Shown here one piece after another: positions 1 to 8,570 of a stretch of DNA of 64,000 bases. The stretch comes from Arsenophonus sp031446145 (GTDB lineage: Bacteria > Pseudomonadota > Gammaproteobacteria > Enterobacterales > Enterobacteriaceae). Each line of letters opens with the position of its first letter. Position 1 is the first letter of the stretch. The position numbers and the translations under genes were made by a program. The stretch spans positions 806,001-870,000 of the forward strand of contig CP132903.1 in NCBI GenBank assembly GCA_031446145.1, read 5' to 3'. A model generated the notes under the pieces. It was not told where the DNA came from and ran no database searches. It saw only the letters and a program-made list of their open reading frames with translations.

Positions 1-246
1 CAACCATTAGAATTAGTTGATATGTCTAAAAAATTAGATTTATATATTACTGTTAAGGGTGGTGGTATTTCTGGTCAAGCAGGTGCGATTCGTCATGGTA
101 TTACACGGGCATTAATTATATATAATGAATTATTGCGTCCTGAATTACGTAAAGCTGGTTTTGTTACTCGTGATGCTCGTTCTGTTGAACGCAAAAAAGT
201 GGGATTTAAAAAAGCCCGTCGTCGTCCACAATATTCTAAGCGTTAA
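1..246 (+). CDS. rpsI: 30S ribosomal protein S9, C-terminal part (cut by window edge)
   Basis: Frame 1 is open from the first base, so the visible 81 codons are the C-terminal two thirds of S9 (about 130 residues in E. coli); the methionine at base 22 is internal. The conserved core GGGISGQAGAIRHGITRAL and the basic tail ending KARRRPQYSKR are intact. The tail of S9 reaches the P-site tRNA in the 30S subunit. rplM normally precedes it and would lie outside the window. sspA-sspB follow, as in E. coli. A GC-rich terminator hairpin comes just after the stop. Confidence 0.97.
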   Translation, partial: QPLELVDMSKKLDLYITVKGGGISGQAGAIRHGITRALIIYNELLRPELRKAGFVTRDARSVERKKVGFKKARRRPQYSKR

Positions 247-268
247 TTTTTTATAAGCAAAAAGCATT

Positions 269-301
269 ACTAAACACCCGCTTTCATAGCGGGTTTTTAG
301 T
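269..301 (+). terminator. Rho-independent terminator after rpsI
   Basis: Stem ACCCGC (276-281) pairs with GCGGGT (289-294) around the loop TTTCATA. A second pairing, ACTA (269-272) with TAGT (298-301), extends the stem, and a T-run follows the right arm. It stands out in very AT-rich DNA and ends the ribosomal protein transcript before sspA. Confidence 0.85.
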
Positions 302-589
302 AAAATGATATATTATTACACTAAAAATTTATTAGTAATACATTGATTTTTAAATTTAATTTGTGTAATTAAAATAAAAATCAATATTTTTTAAGATTAT
401 TTATAAAATTTTATAGATTATAGTAACAAATGTCTCACTATTTTGTATTAAATAAAAATAATAATATTTTAGTTCCTAAATAAGTATAAATTATATTAAT
501 ATAATTTATTTATATTAATGTTAGTATGTAATAATCATTTATTATATTATTTATTATACTTTTATTTTTTTATCAATCTGGAGGTTTTC

Positions 590-1228
590 ATGCCTGTTGC
601 TGCTAATAAACGTTCGGTAATAACATTATTTTCCGGTGAAACTGATATATTTAGCCATCAAGTAAGAATTGTATTGGCAGAAAAAGATGTAAATTTTGAG
701 ATTGAAAATGTTAATAAAGATAATTTACCTCAAGATTTTGTTGATTTAAATCCTTATCAAACAATTCCTACATTAGTAGATAGAGAATTAATTTTGTATA
801 ATTCTCGTGTAATTATGGAATATCTTGATGAGAGATTCCCCCATCCGCCATTAATGCCAGTTTATCCTGTTGCTCGTGGTAATACTCGTTTGATGATGTA
901 TCGTATAGAAAAAGATTGGTATTCTTTAATGTATAAGATTCAAAAAAAGGATTCGCAATCTTATTCTACTCGGAAACAGTTAAAAGAGGAATTAATATCA
1001 ATTTCTCCCATTTTTCAAGAAATGCGATTCTTTATGAGTGAGGAATTTAGTTTAGTAGATTGTTGTTTAGCTCCTTTTTTGTGGCGTTTGCCTTCTTGGA
1101 ATATTGATATACCTCAAGAAAAAGGAACTGAAGGTATTAGATCTTATATGAAAAATGTATTTGATAGAGATTCTTTTCTTGCTTCATTAACTGAAGCTGA
1201 ACGTGAAATGTGTTTTATAAAAAATTAG
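590..1228 (+). CDS. sspA: Stringent starvation protein A
   Basis: 212 residues, the same length as E. coli SspA. It has a glutathione-S-transferase fold without expected GST activity and binds RNA polymerase, helping stress survival and acid tolerance. The start MPVAANKRSVITLFSG at base 590 follows a strong ribosome site (CTGGAGG, 579-585). The frame is open further upstream (ATG at 518), but that extension is A/T-derived and not SspA-like. The thioredoxin-like N-half contains NPYQTIPTLVD and the helical C-half begins near residue 90. sspB follows 21 bases later, as in the classical sspAB operon. Confidence 0.95.
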   Translation: MPVAANKRSVITLFSGETDIFSHQVRIVLAEKDVNFEIENVNKDNLPQDFVDLNPYQTIPTLVDRELILYNSRVIMEYLDERFPHPPLMPVYPVARGNTRLMMYRIEKDWYSLMYKIQKKDSQSYSTRKQLKEELISISPIFQEMRFFMSEEFSLVDCCLAPFLWRLPSWNIDIPQEKGTEGIRSYMKNVFDRDSFLASLTEAEREMCFIKN

Positions 1229-1249
1229 TTTTTTTGGGAGTATTTTATA

Positions 1250-1741
1250 ATGTTACCGCTTCGTCCTTATTTATTAAAAGCATATTATGACTGGATTCTT
1301 GATAGTAATATGACACCTTATGTTATAATAAATACAAATATTTTTGGTGTTAAAATACCTATAGAGTATGCGAAAAATGGACAAATTATTTTAAATATTA
1401 AACCTTCTGCAGTAGAAAATTTTAAGATGACTGCTGATGAAATAAATTTTTATGCCCGTTTCGGTGGTGTGGTTTTTTATATTAAAATACCTATTATAGC
1501 TATTATTGCTATTTATGCTATTGAAAATAAAAAGGGGATAATTTTTGAAACAAAATGTGAATATAAGTTTAATACAAGCAATTTTGCAAATAAAAATAAA
1601 ACATTAAATTTTATGGATAAGAATAACAAAGATATTTTTTTAAACAAAGAAAAAGCAAGAAAATTAACAAAATTTTGTAATAAAACATCTGTCATTTCAT
1701 TAACAGAAAAAAGAAAAAAACTACTACGTATTATTAAATGA
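1250..1741 (+). CDS. sspB: ClpXP protease specificity-enhancing factor SspB
   Basis: 163 residues. SspB delivers ssrA-tagged peptides from stalled ribosomes to ClpXP. The folded substrate-binding domain (residues 1 to about 110: RPYLLKAYYDWI, NARFGG-like YARFGG) is well conserved. The flexible linker has drifted to Lys/Asn/Phe-rich sequence. The last residues LLRIIK match the ClpX-docking XB motif of E. coli (LRVVK), so the adaptor should still tether to ClpX. Ribosome site GGGAG at 1235-1239. Co-transcribed with sspA. Confidence 0.93.
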   Translation: MLPLRPYLLKAYYDWILDSNMTPYVIINTNIFGVKIPIEYAKNGQIILNIKPSAVENFKMTADEINFYARFGGVVFYIKIPIIAIIAIYAIENKKGIIFETKCEYKFNTSNFANKNKTLNFMDKNNKDIFLNKEKARKLTKFCNKTSVISLTEKRKKLLRIIK

Positions 1742-2255
1742 TTTAAAAATATGTAAAACAATCATGTATTTTTTATTATATTATTACTAAATCTTTAATA
1801 TTTAAATTAAAAATTTTAGCAAAATAAAAATATAAAAAGTTTTTATCTGTCCTCAAGTATCATATATTTAAATGCATATAAATAAGGTGTATTAGTTAAA
1901 TTATTTTTTATAAATTATATTTCGGAATAAATAAAATTCCTTATAAAAGATAATTAAAAAAACTATTTTTTATTGTTTTTTAATGATTATTAGATTTAAT
2001 AATTATGTTATAAATAATATTATGTTTATTTAATTTTAAACAATAAAGTATTAAATTTTACATTATATAAGTATTTGAAACTTTAATAAAAAAAACAACA
2101 AATATAATGTATTAAAAAGTCCAATAACTTAACAATTAACTAAAATTAAATTTGCAAATTTAGTCATGCTAAATATCAAAAAAAATCTATAATTAATCGA
2201 ATAACAGTTGATATATAAATTAGATTATGTGTTTAAAGAAAATAAAATTTAGTAC
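1742..2255. other. Non-coding spacer between convergent sspB and dolP
   Basis: About 510 bases of A/T-dominated DNA between two converging operons. I see no ORF, tRNA or clear GC-containing terminator. It is probably eroded DNA; no ancestral gene could be recognised. Confidence 0.6.
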
Positions 2256-2825
2256 TTAATTATAAGTAAATCCTGTAAAAACATGTTTTACACCTTCTAT
2301 TTCACTTGCAATTTTTGCAGCAATATCTCCTTCTTCTTGAGAAAGAATACCTAATAAAAATACTTCACTATTTTCTGTTAGTACTTTTACTGTTGATAAT
2401 TTAACAAAATTATTAGACAATATTTTTAATTTTATTTGAATTGTTATCCATGTATCTTTTATAGCTTTTATGAGATTAATAGGTTGTTCTATCCGAATTT
2501 CATTATAAACAGTTTCAACTCCTTTTACTGTTATTGCTATTTTTTGAGCTAATTCACTTATAAATAATTTAGGTGCTTGTCCGGTCAATAAAATGCTTCC
2601 TTTGTAAGCAGTACTTATAATACGTGTATTTTTTGTAATTTCTTTGTTTTTATTTAATGCTGATGTAACACGGGCTTCTAATGTTCCATCGTCAACTTGA
2701 CGTCCTATACTTCTTGGATCAGTTGCACTTTTTGTTAAGATAGCAGCTGAACCTATTACAGAAGTCTCAAGACATCCTTGTATTAAAATACAACTAAATA
2801 ATATTATTAAAGATAATGGTTTCAT
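2256..2825 (-). CDS. dolP: Outer-membrane lipoprotein DolP (two BON domains)
   Basis: 189 residues (E. coli YraP/DolP 191). The N-terminus is a lipoprotein signal peptide with lipobox LIQGC (Cys18), followed by two BON domains (about residues 45-115 and 120-189; GSILLTGQAP and SEVFLLGILSQEEGD are typical BON strands). DolP binds anionic phospholipid at the division site and supports outer-membrane integrity and BAM function. Residue 19 is Leu rather than Asp, so Lol export to the outer membrane is expected, using LolCDE encoded later in the window. It follows diaA by 18 bases, as in E. coli. Confidence 0.93.
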   Translation of the reverse strand: MKPLSLIILFSCILIQGCLETSVIGSAAILTKSATDPRSIGRQVDDGTLEARVTSALNKNKEITKNTRIISTAYKGSILLTGQAPKLFISELAQKIAITVKGVETVYNEIRIEQPINLIKAIKDTWITIQIKLKILSNNFVKLSTVKVLTENSEVFLLGILSQEEGDIAAKIASEIEGVKHVFTGFTYN

Positions 2826-2843
2826 TATTATTTCTTAGTCATC

Positions 2844-3422
2844 TTAATGTGGAAAGAGTGTATTGTCGATTAAATCACATAAACAGTGAATAGTTAATAA
2901 ATGAACCTCTTGAATTCTAATACTTCTTTTAGAAGGTATACGAATTTCTACATCCTTTTCTCCTAATAATCCAGCTAATTCTCCACCATCATAACCTGTT
3001 AACGCTATAATAGTCATATCACATACTAATGCTGTTTCTACTGCTTTTATAATAAAACGATTTTTTCCTTTTGTAGAAATCGCAAATAATATGTCACCAG
3101 ATTGACCTAATGCTCGTACTTGTTTAGCATATGCTTCTTCTTTTTGCCCATTATTAATAGAATTAACAACAATATGGTCTGTATTAAGATATAATGCAGG
3201 AAGACTTGGACGTTCAGCTTCAAATTGATTAATCATACTAGTTGTAAATCGTTGTGCAATGATTCCTGAGCCACCATTACCACAACATAAAATTTTATTA
3301 CCGTTTAATAGGGCATGCACCATTATGTTTGCTGCTTCAGAAATAGAATAAGGTAATATTTCTGCAGAAGAAATTTGTGTTTGAATACTTTCGATAAAAA
3401 AAGCTTTGATTTTCTTCAACAC
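2844..3422 (-). CDS. diaA: DnaA initiator-associating protein DiaA
   Basis: 192 residues (E. coli 196), a SIS-domain protein that forms homotetramers and helps DnaA assemble at oriC. The motifs NGNKILCCGNGGSG, YAKQVRALG and ALTGYDGGELAGLLG are conserved, and the C-terminus LCDLIDNTLFPH is nearly unchanged. The start is GTG (bases 3422-3420 on the minus strand, protein MLKKIKAFFIESIQTQI) with TAGG upstream; TTG two codons downstream in the E. coli alignment is less likely. In E. coli lpoA and yraN precede diaA; here that space is empty. Confidence 0.93.
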   Translation of the reverse strand: MLKKIKAFFIESIQTQISSAEILPYSISEAANIMVHALLNGNKILCCGNGGSGIIAQRFTTSMINQFEAERPSLPALYLNTDHIVVNSINNGQKEEAYAKQVRALGQSGDILFAISTKGKNRFIIKAVETALVCDMTIIALTGYDGGELAGLLGEKDVEIRIPSKRSIRIQEVHLLTIHCLCDLIDNTLFPH

Positions 3423-4604
3423 TTTAAGGCCTACTTTTTATTATTATGAATAAATGAAATAATAGTTATTAAAAGAATCTAATTATTTTTAAATTAATAT
3501 TTTATAATAAAAATATTATAAAATATCAAGTTTTAAATATATATTTTTAAGTAATTTAATTTTTTATTTTTTTAAAATATTTTTATTTCCTATATTAATT
3601 TAGATAAATTAAAAAATATTATTTTATTTAATAAAAATCATGTTTTTTGATTTTTTCTTATAATATTAAAAATAACAATATTTATATTGATCATAAATTA
3701 CAAAATTTTTTTTATTTTTTATAGAAAAATATTTTTTATAAAAATTAAGATAAATATAAGTTATAAAGCATTTTATTTTAATTATAATTCTTGATACTTT
3801 AGTAGTGTATTAAATATTTTTAAAACATTATATTTTTTTTATAAAAATAAGTAAACGTTTATATATTTTATTAATTTTTATAACATAAAATAAGCATAAA
3901 AAATATATAAATTACCTATATTATATAAATTATATGAACTTAAATATATTTTTATGATCCCTTTTGTTTTATTTTTAAATATTTTTACAAAGTTAATAAA
4001 TTTGTTATCATTAACAAAAATTTTGTTGTAAAAAAATATTTATTGATTATTATTGATAATAATTACTATTTTTTAAAATCTAATATTATTACATCTTATG
4101 ATATTTTATAAATCTTTTTTAATTTTCTTATTAAAAAACTATTTTGTTTTATTTTTTCATAAAAAATAAATGTATAAAAATTTATATTTTTAACGTTTTT
4201 AATTTTTTAAAAGTCATGTATTTAAAAAATAAATAAAAATACTTATTCATAATATTTTTTGAGCTTTTAAATTATTATTTTTGCTATAAATAACATATTA
4301 AATAATGTTTATTATTAAAACAGTCTTTGTTTAAATATAAAGCATATTTTTTATTATTGAATTTTATAACATATTTTTTTTGTAAAAAATATTAAATAAT
4401 ATTTAATTAAAAATATTCTTTTTTTGAGATAAACAGCATTCATGCATAAAATTATAATAATATTTATTAAATCTTAAAAATATCTTTCTTAATTTTTATA
4501 AAAATTGTATATATTAAATAATAGCATAAAAATATTACAAAATTTAATATAACATTATTTTTTGTTTTATAAAAAGCAAAATTTATTATGCTATAGAGGT
4601 AAAA
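3423..4604. other. Eroded lpoA-yraN interval between diaA and rsmI
   Basis: Nearly 1.2 kb of A/T-rich DNA without a usable ORF. In E. coli this divergent interval (rsmI one way; lpoA-yraN-diaA-dolP the other) holds lpoA and yraN. Both flanks keep their ancestral orientation here, so the two genes were lost in place. I could not recognise residual codons of either gene. The promoters for rsmI and diaA must also lie here, but in this base composition none can be named with confidence. Confidence 0.6.
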
Positions 4605-5444
4605 ATGTCATCCATATTATATATTGTACCGACTCCTATTGGTAATTTGGAGGATATTACTTTACGTGCATTAAAGATTCTTCAAAATGTAGATCTTATT
4701 GCAGCAGAAGATACTCGGCATACAGGTGTATTATTACAGCATTTCTCTATTAATACGCACATGGTTTCTTTACATGTTCATAATGAAAAATACAAAACAG
4801 AAAAATTAATTAATCAATTAAAGAAAAAAAATGTGGCATTAGTTTCTAATGCAGGAACCCCATTAATTAATGATCCTGGGTATTATTTAGTAAAACGGTG
4901 TCACCAAATTGGCATCAAAGTAGTTCCCTTACCAGGGTCTTGTGCAGCAATAGCTGCACTTTCTGCTTCTGGTATAAATTCAAATCGTTTTTGTTATGAG
5001 GGATTTTTGCCAGCAAAATGTAAAAGTAGACAAAATAAATTAAAAAATTTAGCTTATGAGCCAAGAACATTAATTTTTTATGAATCACCTTATCGATTAT
5101 TAGATACATTAGTGGATATGGTATCTATTTTAGGAAGTGAACGTTATGTAATTTTAGCACGTGAATTGACAAAAATATGGGAATCTATTAATGGGTTTCC
5201 TGTAAAAAAATTATTAGATTGGGTAAAAGTTGATAAAAATCGAGCTCGTGGAGAAATTGTATTAATCATTGAGGGTTATAAGATACCTAAATATAATAAT
5301 CATATTTCAGAAGATGCTATTAAAACATTAATTTTATTAAGAGAATCATTACCTTTGAATAAAGCAGCATCCATTACTGCAAAAGTGTATGGTTTAAAAA
5401 AAAACATATTGTATAAGTATGCCATTGAAAATGATAAGATATAA
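4605..5444 (+). CDS. rsmI: 16S rRNA (cytidine1402-2'-O)-methyltransferase
   Basis: 279 residues (E. coli 286). It methylates the 2'-OH of C1402 in the decoding centre of 16S rRNA using S-adenosylmethionine, partnering with RsmH. It is a tetrapyrrole-methylase fold enzyme with the expected motifs: PTPIGNLEDITLRAL (residues 9-23), AEDTRHTG, VSNAGTPLINDPG and PLPGSCAAIAALSASG. Ribosome site AGAGG lies eight bases before the ATG. It is divergent from diaA as in enterobacteria and is followed directly by rnpB. Confidence 0.95.
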   Translation: MSSILYIVPTPIGNLEDITLRALKILQNVDLIAAEDTRHTGVLLQHFSINTHMVSLHVHNEKYKTEKLINQLKKKNVALVSNAGTPLINDPGYYLVKRCHQIGIKVVPLPGSCAAIAALSASGINSNRFCYEGFLPAKCKSRQNKLKNLAYEPRTLIFYESPYRLLDTLVDMVSILGSERYVILARELTKIWESINGFPVKKLLDWVKVDKNRARGEIVLIIEGYKIPKYNNHISEDAIKTLILLRESLPLNKAASITAKVYGLKKNILYKYAIENDKI

Positions 5445-5472
5445 AAATATTATAATATATATTATAAATATC

Positions 5473-5501
5473 TATGAAAATTTTTAAAAAAAATGTATAA
5501 T
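5473..5501 (+). promoter_or_regulatory. Probable rnpB promoter
   Basis: A perfect -10 hexamer TATAAT (5496-5501) lies 8-9 bases before the predicted 5' end of the RNase P RNA. A weak -35-like TATGAA sits 17 bases upstream (5473-5478). The correct distance to a known RNA start supports the -10; the -35 is poor. Confidence 0.5.
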
Positions 5502-5509
5502 TTAAAAGC

Positions 5510-5888
5510 TAAGTTAGCTAGACAACCGCTGTTTTTTATTTTTTATAATAATTAATAAAAATATATAAAGTAGAGGAAAGTCCGGGCTCCTTAGGGCAGG
5601 GTGCCAGATAACATCTGGGAGGGTAATCCTACGACTAGTGCAACAGAAAATAAACCGCCGATGACTGTAAAAAAGTATAGGTAAGGGTGAAAAGGTGTGG
5701 TAAAAGCACACCACACAATTGGTAACAAGTTTGTGGTACGGTAAACTCCACCCGGAGCAAGGCCAAATAGAGGTTTATTAAAATGCGGCCCGCATTAAAC
5801 CTGGGTAGGCCGCTTGAGTTAATACGTGAGTATTAACCTAGATGAATGGTTGTCCATGACAGAACCCGGCTTATTGATTAACTTTCAA
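5510..5888 (+). ncRNA. rnpB: RNase P RNA (type A)
   Basis: The catalytic RNA of RNase P, which removes 5' leaders from tRNA precursors. Conserved blocks match E. coli M1 RNA in order: AGAGGAAAGTCCGGGCTCC (from 5572), AGGGCAGGGTGCCAG, AACCGCCGATG, GGTAAGGGTGAAA, GGTAAACTCCACCCGGAGCA, AGGCCAAATAG, CCTAGATGAATG and ACAGAACCCGGCTTA. The 5' AAGTTA and 3' TAACTT form helix P1, which fixes the ends to within a few bases. The P3 arm (about 5525-5570) has drifted to almost pure A/T. A GC-rich terminator follows. Confidence 0.97.
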
Positions 5889-5894
5889 AAATAA

Positions 5895-5942
5895 CCCCCC
5901 AATTTTCTTTACTGAACAGGGGGGCATTTTTTATATGTAATA
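5895..5942 (+). terminator. Terminator of rnpB
   Basis: CCCCCC (5895-5900) pairs with GGGGGG (5929-5934) across a 28-base loop and is followed by CATTTTTTA. It is placed immediately after the 3' end of the RNase P RNA. Confidence 0.8.
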
Positions 5943-6445
5943 ATATATTAATAAATAATAAATTTATTATAGTTATTTTAATAAAAGATTCATTTTTTGA
6001 AATGAATGCATATTATAATACATGTGTTATGATTGTAAATCATGCATATATCGCTTATTACTATAAGCATAAATTCAATATACGACTTATATTTTGATAA
6101 GTCCGATTTTTTTTGCATATTTTGTTAGTAAAATAAAATTTTTATTTTCAGAATACAGTTTATATCGACAAATAAAATGAATTAAATAATATTTAATATA
6201 TAATAATGCATGTTATTTTAAAATATAGAATAAATTTAATCATATTATTATTAAGTAAAATTTTCTTCAGGAATTAAAGTTTATAATTAAAATTTATAAC
6301 ACATAAAAAGTATAAGTATTACGTAATAAAATATTTTTTATATAAATATTAAATTATATAGTGTAAAAATTATGTTTTTTGATACTGTTTTTTAATGTTA
6401 ATATTATTATTTAAAATAATAAGTTTAATTCAAAATAAAGTAAGA
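5943..6445. other. Spacer after rnpB
   Basis: About 500 bases between rnpB and the 3' end of yqjA. Its left part (about 6014-6114) contains a TATAAT box and three consecutive hairpins ending in a T-run, listed separately as a candidate small RNA. The rest is featureless A/T-rich DNA. Confidence 0.5.
6026..6114 (+). ncRNA. Candidate small structured RNA or orphan terminator array
   Basis: After a perfect TATAAT (6014-6019) come three hairpins: ATGATT/AATCAT (6029-6034 with 6038-6043), GCTTAT/ATAAGC (6053-6058 with 6063-6068) and GACTTAT/ATAAGTC (6084-6090 with 6097-6103). The last is followed by CGATTTTTTTT, as in a Rho-independent terminator. The arrangement resembles a short independently transcribed RNA. 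There is no good -35 and I recognise no family, so it could also be the remnant terminator of a lost gene. Confidence 0.3.
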
Positions 6446-7096
6446 TTATTTAACTTTTCTTAAAATTACTAAAATACTTCCTATTAATCCTAAAAAAAAT
6501 AACACGATAGGAATAATCATTAAGATATTCATTATTTGATGCTCATAATATTGGAATAGTAAACTTTTACCAAAAATACAACCAATTGTAGTTAAAATTA
6601 ATACCCATAATAAACCACTTAGCCAATTAAAAAATTGAAAACGACCGTTAGGTAATCCAGAAAGTCCAGCAATAGTTGGCAAAATTGTTCTAATAAAGGC
6701 AAGAAAACGACCAATTAGAAGAGCGGCTAATCCATGACGATGAAATAAATTATAAGCACGTTTATGATAATTATTAGGCAAATGAGATAGCCAACTTCGA
6801 ACAATCATATTATTTCCTAACCATTTTCCTTGGAGATATGCAATCCAATAACCTAAACTAGCGCCACTAGTTAGAATGATAATGGTTAATGAATAATTAA
6901 TAATACATTTAGCTATTAAAACACCTACTAGGATCAGTAAACTGTCTCCAGGTAAAAATGCAGCAGGTAATATTCCATTTTCTAAAAATAATATAGAAAA
7001 TAATATTACATAAATAAACCATACTAATGAAGGATTCATTAGCATATCATAATCTTGTTCCCAAAGTGCGAAGAAAAGTTCTTTAACTAATTTCAT
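6446..7096 (-). CDS. yqjA: DedA-family inner-membrane protein YqjA
   Basis: 216 residues (E. coli 220) and very similar throughout: LFLENGILPAAFLPGDSLLILVGVLIAK (its E-N-G/F-LPGDSL core near residues 38-52) and the conserved arginine region LIGRFLAFIRTILPTIAGLSG (about residues 128-148). DedA proteins are polytopic membrane proteins needed for proton-motive-force-dependent homeostasis and envelope stress tolerance; some members flip undecaprenyl phosphate or phosphatidylethanolamine. In E. coli yqjA is co-transcribed with mzrA, which is absent here. Ribosome site AGGAA before the ATG. Confidence 0.92.
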   Translation of the reverse strand: MKLVKELFFALWEQDYDMLMNPSLVWFIYVILFSILFLENGILPAAFLPGDSLLILVGVLIAKCIINYSLTIIILTSGASLGYWIAYLQGKWLGNNMIVRSWLSHLPNNYHKRAYNLFHRHGLAALLIGRFLAFIRTILPTIAGLSGLPNGRFQFFNWLSGLLWVLILTTIGCIFGKSLLFQYYEHQIMNILMIIPIVLFFLGLIGSILVILRKVK

Positions 7097-7574
7097 TAAA
7101 TATATTCCTAAATGTAATTATATTACCAATATTGTCAATAATTATCCATATAATCTTTATATTAAGACATTTAATAATTATTAAAAAATAATGTTATGGT
7201 ATGCTTTTAAAAAAAAATTATTAGTGTAATTTATTAAAAATAAATACAATATTTTATAAAAGTTATAAATAATTACAGAATATTTTTTAATGAAGTGGAT
7301 TTTCTATGAAAAGATTAATTTTTATAATTAATTGATCAGGTAATTTTTTTTAAAATGTTTATTTTTTAAAATATTTTATTGCATTAATTTAACTAAAAAT
7401 AATTTTTATTTTTTATCTTGACAATAGATTTTTTCTTATCAATGAAATATTACCAAGTATTTGAATTTTATTGATAATTTATTTTATGAATATAAGGCAA
7501 TTCTAATTCAGATAAATCATGAATATTTCTTTTTCTATAAAAAATCAGTCAATTTTTTAATTTTAGAGATAAAA
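7097..7574. other. Divergent spacer upstream of yqjA and alx
   Basis: This 480-base interval should hold the promoters of both genes. In E. coli the alx leader is a manganese/pH-responsive yybP-ykoY riboswitch; I find none of its GC-rich conserved elements here. A TTGACA at 7418-7423 has no convincing -10 at the right distance. The open frame from 7461 leading into alx is probably leader DNA rather than protein. Confidence 0.5.
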
Positions 7575-8519
7575 ATGTCTTCTATTAGTACCCCTTTATT
7601 ATGGGGGGTTTTTATTGTTTTTATTAGCATAATGTTTTTTATTGATCTTTGCTTGCAACATGAAAACAAAAATAAAAAAATAAACTTAAAACAAGCTATT
7701 ATTTGGAGTGTAATTTGGATTCAAATAGTATTTTTATTTGCTTTATGTTTGTGGTTTTATTTAAAAAAAAATACAAATCTTGCAATTGCAAACCATTATG
7801 TTATGGATTTTTTAACCAGTTACTTACTAGAAAAAGCATTAGCTATTGATAATTTATTTGTTTGGATGATGCTATTTAGTTATTTTTCAATTCCAATTTA
7901 TCTACAACATAAAGTACTTCTTTATGGTGTTTTTGGTGCTATTTTATTACGAAGTATCATGATTTTTGCAGGTACTTGGTTAATTACAAAATTTTATTGG
8001 ATTGTATATTTTTTTGGAATATTTCTGATATTTAGTGGTATTAAAATATTTTCTGTAATAGAAAATATTAAAACTATTACCCAAAAACCATTATTACAGT
8101 GGCTTACATCTCATTTACGAATAACAAATATATTATATGGAGAAAATTTTTTTATTCGTCAAAAAGGTATATTGTTTGGAACACCATTAATTTTAGTGTT
8201 AATTTTAGTTGAGATCAGTGATATTATTTTTGCATTTGATAGTATTCCTGCTGTTTTTTCAGTAACAATGGATCCTTTTATTGTTTTTACTTCAAATTTA
8301 TTTGCTATTTTAGGTTTGCGAGTAATGTATTTCGTATTATTAAATATTGCTAGAAAATTTATTTTTTTTAAATATGGCATATCTATTATTTTAATTTTTA
8401 TTGGAATAAAAATGTTATTCATCAACATTTTTCATATCTCAACAAGCATTTCATTAAGTATTATTATCAGTATTTTGCTGATAACATTATTAATAAATTA
8501 TATTTTTATTAAAAAGTAA
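7575..8519 (+). CDS. alx: TerC-family integral membrane protein Alx
   Basis: 314 residues (E. coli Alx 321), with about nine predicted membrane helices. The start at 7575 (MSSISTPLLWGVFIVFISIMFFIDL) aligns with the E. coli N-terminus; an in-frame ATG at 7461 adds 38 unrelated residues. The family motifs EKALAIDNLFVWMMLFSYFSIP and LVEISDIIFAFDSIPAVF carry the paired acidic residues thought to bind metal. E. coli Alx is linked to manganese export and alkaline response. Residues 160-200 are more diverged than the two motif blocks. Confidence 0.92.
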   Translation: MSSISTPLLWGVFIVFISIMFFIDLCLQHENKNKKINLKQAIIWSVIWIQIVFLFALCLWFYLKKNTNLAIANHYVMDFLTSYLLEKALAIDNLFVWMMLFSYFSIPIYLQHKVLLYGVFGAILLRSIMIFAGTWLITKFYWIVYFFGIFLIFSGIKIFSVIENIKTITQKPLLQWLTSHLRITNILYGENFFIRQKGILFGTPLILVLILVEISDIIFAFDSIPAVFSVTMDPFIVFTSNLFAILGLRVMYFVLLNIARKFIFFKYGISIILIFIGIKMLFINIFHISTSISLSIIISILLITLLINYIFIKK

Positions 8520-8523
8520 AATA

Positions 8524-8570
8524 TTTTGTAAAACATATTTTTTAGAAAAATATATGTTTTTTATACAAAA
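8524..8570 (+). terminator. Terminator-like inverted repeat after alx
   Basis: Nested complementary arms lie just after the alx stop: TTTTGTA (8524-8530) with TACAAAA (8564-8570), and inside these AAACAT (8531-8536) with ATGTTT (8554-8559). A T-run lies within the right side. The pairing is long but almost all A/T, so function is only likely. Confidence 0.4.

Noticed and set aside
1513..1761. Minus-strand open frame of 82 codons
   Set aside because: Antisense to the Lys/Asn-rich linker of sspB; Phe/Leu-rich composition is the mirror of that coding strand.
5514..5714. Minus-strand open frame of 66 codons
   Set aside because: It lies antisense inside the RNase P RNA gene, whose conserved blocks explain the sequence fully.
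7418..7450. TTGACA box upstream of alx
   Set aside because: No acceptable -10 hexamer occurs 16-18 bases downstream; such boxes are expected by chance in this composition.
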